DNA of 64,000 nt from Phytoseiulus persimilis (lineage: Eukaryota > Arthropoda > Arachnida > Mesostigmata > Phytoseiidae). Numbering within the stretch: the first letter of the stretch is position 1; each line of letters begins with the position of its first letter. The stretch spans positions 13,702,001 to 13,766,000 of the forward strand of contig CM075103.1 of the NCBI GenBank assembly GCA_037576195.1, read 5' to 3'. A program made the position numbers and the translations under genes. Under the pieces are notes generated by a model. The model was not told where the DNA came from. It worked only from the letters and a program-made list of their open reading frames with translations, and did not search any database. Below, piece by piece: positions 58,826 through 64,000 of this stretch.

Positions 58826-60014
58826 CACTCAGAGTAACGGATAATGTTTTGGAGATTTTCGCAATCGCGTTCGATGCTTCGCAATGGTATTCTCCTTTGT
58901 CTGCCGCGGATGCCTGTTTTATCAAGAAGCGGCCGTTTTCGTTGGCCAATGGAACCGACAGAGGAGCACCTGAAAGAGGGGGAGGCGAGGGTTAAAAATT
59001 GATGAACACAGACAATCTAGTGACAATGAGATCACCTCGCAGCCTGCGACTGGGAGAACGCAGGGCTTCGAGCACTAATTCTCATCTTCGAAGGAATCCC
59101 GAATGCTCCACACAACTTTTTCCAAGGCTTTGAGACTTGATACAGAGATGCAGGACACGGACGCCTTCTCGGATCCGACAGGAACTATCCTCATGATTCG
59201 ACCCTGCATTATCTCGAGACAGCTCGGAAAATTCGATAATTCACCGCGACTCTACCCCGAAATCTTGAGGGAGAGGGAAACTTCGTTGCCGAAAGACTAC
59301 ATGTCGAGAGAATCATATTTACCGCACATAGTCTCAGACAAAAGTCATGTATCTGCTAGGTGCGCGACACGAGAGACTCTAGAGTAGGACACGAACGAGA
59401 GAGATGATTCCCAGGGAAGCATCGGATCCGTATCTAGCTTTCTCCACAGAGAAAATAAGGAGCAGCTATTGAGAGACCGTAGAGAGCAACTCACCCTTGA
59501 AAATTCTCACATCGGGGTTCGGGTGTCCTGCAGCCGAGCAATCGATTAGGATTTCATCACCAGCAACTCCAGGAATACTTTTGGCATCACTATTCCATCG
59601 TGGGGCGAATTTCAGCGCAACGGGAACAATGATCCTATCCGTCCCGTAGGCATTCTTCGCGTCACAGGTATAATTGCCAATGTGCTCGCCGCCCAAGTCG
59701 TCAATCTGAAGCTGGTCTTGGAAATCATCGATGTGGACCAGTTTCACTCTGGGAAGTTTCCCGATCGGGATGCCGTCTTTGAGCCACACGAAGGATATTG
59801 GTGGTGTGCCGGAATTCACCAAGCATATCAGCGAAAGCCGCTTGCCTTCCGCCAAACCTCCGAGGCTCCTGTGCTGGGCGATCTCAGGAGGAGCTGGAAT
59901 ATTCCTGAATGAGCGTCGTTCGTCTGGGTCGACCTGACCCTAAGCCTAGCCGATATACGAACCGTTGGCGACGCAGAAACGCACAAAGCCGACAACTAGA
60001 CACCACACGATCAT
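58826..60014 (-). CDS. sDscam 5' cassette D: signal peptide, Ig1, Ig2
   Basis: Exons 59963..60014 (MIVWCLVVGFVRFCVAN), 59495..59893, and 58826..58969. Ig1 has LICLV, FVWLKDGIPIG, DDFQDQLQI and GNYTCDAKNAYG. Ig2 has IDCSAAGHPNP and GEYHCEASNAIA. The signal peptide is the shortest (17 residues) and its donor GTTCGT is weaker than in the other cassettes. The frame is also open upstream, so a start further 5' (near MMASFSVW) is possible. The Ig1 N-terminus AQHRSLGGLAEG is unlike the PFKxxEDLxEG of neighbours. Confidence 0.85.
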
Positions 60015-60094
60015 AACCCCGTCTGAGCGGTGGCCAAACCACACCGAAAAGGAAGCCATCATTTCTACCGGCAAGCCATGTTCCCTGAAGCACA

Positions 60095-60113
60095 GGTAGC
60101 GCTCCCTCGCGGT
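60095..60113 (-). promoter_or_regulatory. Divergent CTCF-like motif of cassette D
   Basis: Coding-strand sequence ACCGCGAGGGAGCGCTACC, 81 bases upstream of the chosen start codon. The GGCGCCAC core has become AGCGCTAC, but the site still fits a relaxed CTCF consensus (CCGCGAGGnnGCGCTA). It is one of the two most diverged of the seven. Confidence 0.65.
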
Positions 60114-60322
60114 ACAATTGAGCAGCCATGTTCCTGGGGAACGATTCGAACTGGACGCGGAAACTCCGCACGGCCTCGAACGACTTCCTCGGCGACACGA
60201 AGGATGCATTTCGGAGGGCAGAAATCAGTCACAAAGGTGGCCGGAAGCTCCATCTGAGCTCACCAATATCGGAACTTCAAAACGCGCGCTAGACATTTAG
60301 GCTCGCATGGGGGAATCTTTAC

Positions 60323-61204
60323 CACTGAGAACCAACGAGAGAACTTTCGAAATTTCCCCAAATCCATTCTGAGCAAAGCACCGATATTCTCCCCGATCAT
60401 CCAACGCGACTTTCTGGATAATGAGGATGCCGTCTTGGACAGAATATCTTCCGTTAGGAGGAACCACGCGGTTGCCTGGAATGAAAGGAGAATTTCCTGT
60501 GGGGATATTCGGGAAACTCGATGATGATTTGCTGAGAAACCTTCGCAGATCCTGACGCATCAGGCGTTTCTCGACCGAACTATCGTAGAAAGCGACATGT
60601 GCACCAACGTGCTCAGGACTCGAAAACTTGAGTTTTTTTTGGAGTGCTTCGATGATGAAAGTTTACTCCTCACCTTTGAATATGTCCACTTTAGGCACAG
60701 GGTATCCTCTAGCTCCACAATCCAAAGTCACGGACTGTCCAACAAACGCGTTCACACTTTTCAGCTCCTCACTGTTCCATCGTGGTTTCAGTTTCAGCAG
60801 CACTTGGAGCACGAGGTGATCCGAGCCGTGAGAGTTCCTGGCGGTGCAGGTGTAGTTGCCGACGTGCTCGGCAGCCAAGCTTTCGATTTGGAGCTGATCT
60901 TGGAAATCGTCAATGTGCGAAATCTTGACTCCTGCTAGGGTTTTCATGGCATTTCCGTCCTTGAGCCAGGAAAATGCGAAGGGCGGTGTTCCTGAGCTCA
61001 CTGAGCACATGAGTGACAATCTTTTGCCTTGCACCAGGTCGCTGGGTATCCTATGAGGAGCTATTTCCGGCGGAGCTGAAACGATAGGGGTAAATACCCG
61101 TTCGGTTTTCCCGGAGGAGAGCGCATTCATGAGGCTTACTCACCAGATTTCGCAGAACTTTCAGAAAAATACAAAAACAGGAGGCCGATGAGGAAAGGTG
61201 ACAT
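60323..61204 (-). CDS. sDscam 5' cassette C: signal peptide, Ig1, Ig2
   Basis: Exons 61144..61204 (MSPFLIGLLFLYFSESSAKS), 60674..61075 (402 bases, one codon more than most), and 60323..60475. Ig1 has LMCSV, FSWLKDGNAMK, DDFQDQLQI and GNYTCTARNSHG. Ig2 has LDCGARGYPVP and GEYRCFAQNGFG. Residue choice in the Ig1 loops (NAMKTLAGVKISHI) differs strongly from the neighbours. All junctions are GT-AG, phase 1. Confidence 0.9.
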
Positions 61205-61277
61205 GATCCCGCAGTGTTGTAGATGACGCTCGCAGACTGAGGAACTGTAGGCTTACGCTGTACAAGAATCTTATCCT

Positions 61278-61296
61278 AGTGGCGCCGCCTTGCGGT
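61278..61296 (-). promoter_or_regulatory. CTCF-like promoter motif of cassette C
   Basis: Coding-strand sequence ACCGCAAGGCGGCGCCACT, 74 bases upstream of the start codon, the same spacing as in cassette B. Further conservation (ATTGT just before the motif) is shared with cassette D. Confidence 0.75.
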
Positions 61297-61751
61297 ACAA
61301 TTGGCAATCGTGAGGGTTGTACGCCTTTATTTGAAATCTAGGTACAGAATCTTTTCCCTACCGAACACAATCAATATTATCCGGTTGGGAATGCCACGGA
61401 TAATTCAGCTACGATGCTCCTCCGAAAGAAGGATTCTGCACAAACACTCGATTACGACACGGCGGTCGGTCACGCGGAAGTCCATCAGACTCTCGGTAAC
61501 AGCGGGTTCGAGGTAAATGAAATGTGTATTTGAGTGATGTGACGGAAAACATATTCGATATGCTTATGAATCACCTCCCCACACTAGAGTGGGGTGCCAA
61601 AAAGAATAGATGATATTGAATGGTTCGCTACCTATTCTGATCAAGGGTAATACATTTTCAGAGTAACGAAACAGCAGGAGTATCGAATAAATTATTCAGC
61701 AAAATTCAGCAATCACCGACACTCGCCCCGCGAATCCGTCAAGTAGCCTAC

Positions 61752-62571
61752 CGCTCAAAACAACGGACACAGTTTTTGAGGTCAATCCTTCAGAGTTCTC
61801 TGCCGCGCATCGATATTCGCCCCTATGAGAGGGAATCACTTCTCGGATTGTGATCAGTCCCGATCGCTCTTCCACGCCGCGTGATAGAAAGTTTCGCCCA
61901 TCTGAAAGCGTTGTGACAGTGCAAACGGTTGAGACTATCTCTCAGACGTATTCTTCCCCGTCGGCATGCCCGATCGCTGTGCAGAAATACTGCTATCTCG
62001 GGCAGCTGTCCGGAAGCCTCCACAGACCTTTGGTGGTGCTGAATACGGGCGTCGGGAAGCCGATATAGCGACAATCTATCTCGAGTCTCTGGCCCACAAT
62101 CGCCAGCATTGTTGTCTCGTTCGACAAAAACCTCGGTTTGTACTTCAGAGCGACAGCAACACTCATCTGGTCGGTCCCGAACGCGTTCTTGGCCGTGCAG
62201 GTGTAGTTTCCCACATGCTCGACGGACAGCGTTTCAATCTGCAAAACATTTTGGAAGTCGTCTTGCAGGGATATTCTGGTTCCTGGCAATGAACCGATCG
62301 GGTTGCTATCCTTCAACCACGTAAAAGAAATCGGTGGCGTGCCAACGGTAACGGAACACATCAGGGAAAGGCGGCGATTCTCGACCGGATCCGCCGGCAA
62401 CTTGAAAGGAGTTACTTCAGGAGCGACTGGAAGTTACGCGGTTTCAGTGGGGCTTGTCCTGTTCGAGGTCGGAGCGAGTTCGAGAAAAGTTTCAGGAATC
62501 AAGTTACCTTGAGCGATGGACCGACGAAGAAGCACACCAAGTACTAGCAGAAGCATCGACGCCATTTTCAT
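61752..62571 (-). CDS. sDscam 5' cassette B: signal peptide, Ig1, Ig2
   Basis: Exons 62508..62571 (MKMASMLLLVLGVLLRRSIA), 62028..62426, and 61752..61901 (150 bases). Ig1 has LMCSV, FTWLKDSNPIG (Ser for the usual Gly), QDDFQNVLQI and GNYTCTAKNAFG. Ig2 has IDCRYIGFPTP and GEYRCAAENSEG. The acceptor of the Ig1 exon (TTCCAG) directly precedes TCGCTCCTGAAG. It fits the common cassette plan throughout. Confidence 0.9.
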
Positions 62572-62644
62572 CCGATAACACTAATCCCGGTTCGGGACCG
62601 TGACCGCTTGCCTGCTCAAGGCTTTGTGGCAAAAGCCTGATATG

Positions 62645-62663
62645 AGTGGCGCCGCCTGGTGGG
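62645..62663 (-). promoter_or_regulatory. CTCF-like promoter motif of cassette B
   Basis: Coding-strand sequence CCCACCAGGCGGCGCCACT, 74 bases upstream of the start codon. The CCACCAGGCGGCGC part is close to the textbook animal CTCF site. Confidence 0.78.
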
Positions 62664-62931
62664 ACCGGTGGAGATTTTTCGAATTGCGTCAAATTTGAAA
62701 TCTCAATCCATATTCTCTCGCAGCGATACTCGATAGGGTCCGCGCGGGAGAGCCCGGTTATCGTCGGACAAAGAGTGATAATTACCCTGAATAACCGATG
62801 ATACCTATGACAGGATGTCTTGTATTTGTGCCCGCTTTTTGTCGTGGGCTCGACACTCCATGCTCCTCTGAGCAGGAGAACGTTCCAAGATCCGTAAACT
62901 AACTCGCCGTAGCTAGCGCTCATCCAATTAC

Positions 62932-63727
62932 CGCTGAGTATCACGGAGACGTTCTTCGAGATCCGCCCGAGAGCGTTTTCTGCTTCGCAACGGTAATCGC
63001 CCTTGTCTTCCGTGGTTACACTCTGTACCGTGATGACTCCTCTATCGAACGATAAGCGTGAATTTGGAACGATTTCCTGCTCGCCTTGAATGGAATTCCA
63101 ACCCTGAGCTTCCATCTTTCGTTATCCGAACGAATATCTCCCTCGTTCCGAACGGACTCACTGTGGAACACTCGCAGAGTTGGAGTCGGGTATCCAGCTG
63201 CAGCGCAGTCTATAGCTAAGACTTCGCCCGGTGCCACATTGAGCTCCCCCAGGACGCTCTTCTGCCAACGAGGAGCGAAATTCAACAACACCGGTACCGA
63301 GATGTGATCCGCGCCGTACATGTTCTTCGCGTTGCAAGTGTAGTTCCCCACGTGATCGACGGTGAGTTTTTCAATTTGGAGCACGTCCTGGAAGTCGTCC
63401 ATATGGGCTATTCTCACGCCCGGCAGGTCTCCGATCGGCTTTCCGTCTTTGTGCCAGACAAACGAGATCGGAGGGCTCCCAGAAGTAACTGCACACATGA
63501 CCGAGAGACGATTCCCCTCCGAGAGATCCTCCGGCACTTTGAATGGCACTATCGCTGGCCGTACTAGAAGTTGGACGAATCGAACATTGAAATTTCGCTT
63601 CGACAACTTCCCATTCCACTCCAGAATCAGAATGGAAGCGGACAGATCGGGAATCATGCTCACCTTGAGCCGCACAAACATCGCTGAGCAGCGACACAAA
63701 TGCTGTGACTACCAGGCAAAGGGCCAT
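62932..63727 (-). CDS. sDscam 5' cassette A (most upstream seen): signal peptide, Ig1, Ig2
   Basis: Exons 63664..63727 (MALCLVVTAFVSLLSDVCAA), 63162..63563 (402 bases), and 62932..63084. Ig1 has VMCAV, FVWHKDGKPIG, DDFQDVLQI and GNYTCNAKNMYG. Ig2 has IDCAAAGYPTP and GDYRCEAENALG. The Ig1 exon ends in A at the donor, so the split codon reads AGC (Ser) where the others read Gly. The acceptor chosen for the last exon (TTCAAG at 63085) is the one that keeps phase 1. Further cassettes may exist beyond the window edge. Confidence 0.88.
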
Positions 63728-63801
63728 TTCGATCACCGGATAGGCCTACCCAGCGCGGGACGCCATAGCCATTCTTGGGTTCGGCACTGGACAGCAGGAC
63801 C

Positions 63802-63820
63802 AGTGTGTCCCCCTGGCGGT
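63802..63820 (-). promoter_or_regulatory. Divergent CTCF-like motif of cassette A
   Basis: Coding-strand sequence ACCGCCAGGGGGACACACT, 75 bases upstream of the start codon. GGCGCC is replaced by GGGACA, yet CCGCCAGGGGGACA is still a good general CTCF match. The position relative to the start codon is as in cassettes B and C. Confidence 0.68.
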
Positions 63821-64000
63821 ACATTCGAGTATCTGCTCGGTCGCCGTCGATTCGAAATTCAAGCGTTCACAGTTTGGGATGGAATCGGCGGAAATTATTC
63901 CCGGAAAAATCGTCAGGACTCTCGGTTTCCGAGCAGGTGGGACGAATTGTGAGACAGCTCCCTCAGCACAGTGGGAAGCTCGTGCGGCTCTGGAGAGCTT

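Noticed and set aside
1-64000. CRISPR arrays, operons, tRNA or rRNA genes
   Set aside because: The DNA is eukaryotic with spliced genes. No regularly spaced repeats of CRISPR type and no recognisable tRNA or rRNA sequence were seen by eye.

Overview
This is eukaryotic nuclear DNA, most likely from a chelicerate and probably a mite (Acari). Genes are split by many very short GT-AG introns (about 60-100 bases), G+C looks near one half, and an arrayed short-Dscam gene of the type known from chelicerates fills the right-hand end. All gene models are hand-built from frames, splice sites and intron phase. No database was searched.

Left end (1-6.3 kb): the last codons of a plus-strand gene converge on a complete six-exon ZCCHC4 orthologue (rRNA m6A methyltransferase) on the minus strand. 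A gene-poor stretch with a small fold-back element follows. At 6.3-18.4 kb a plus-strand gene of about 43 exons encodes a secreted or surface protein of roughly 1,900 residues: signal peptide, EGF-like module, a cadherin-like segment, a long run of beta-sandwich repeats, an F5/8 type C (discoidin) domain and Asp-box-like motifs. At least three of its exons carry one-base frame breaks. From 18.4 to 23.3 kb there is little I can name.

Middle (23.3-44.3 kb): a minus-strand gene for a PH-domain and coiled-coil adaptor, then a family of intronless six-cysteine secreted proteins. That family has one divergent member, three close copies in alternating orientation with their TATA promoters duplicated alongside, and one truncated copy. 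Mobile DNA lies between them: two nested hAT-type elements with intact 8-bp target duplications, and a 5'-truncated non-LTR retrotransposon.

At 44.7-49.4 kb lies a decayed Helitron with a PIF1-type helicase and RPA-like OB folds. It has been invaded by a LINE, which was itself invaded by a TA-flanked MITE. A second MITE sits in the RPA part.

Right end (51.1-64 kb, minus strand): the 3' constant exons of an sDscam gene (Ig3, three FNIII domains, one transmembrane helix, short tail) preceded by at least seven tandem 5' cassettes. Each cassette has its own start codon and signal peptide and encodes Ig1 plus Ig2. Every cassette intron and the junction to the constant exons are phase 1, so any cassette can join the same body. 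A conserved 19-bp CTCF-like motif lies 65-98 bp upstream of each of the seven start codons, always in the same orientation. This parallels the CTCF-bound promoters of vertebrate clustered protocadherins and is the most interesting observation here.
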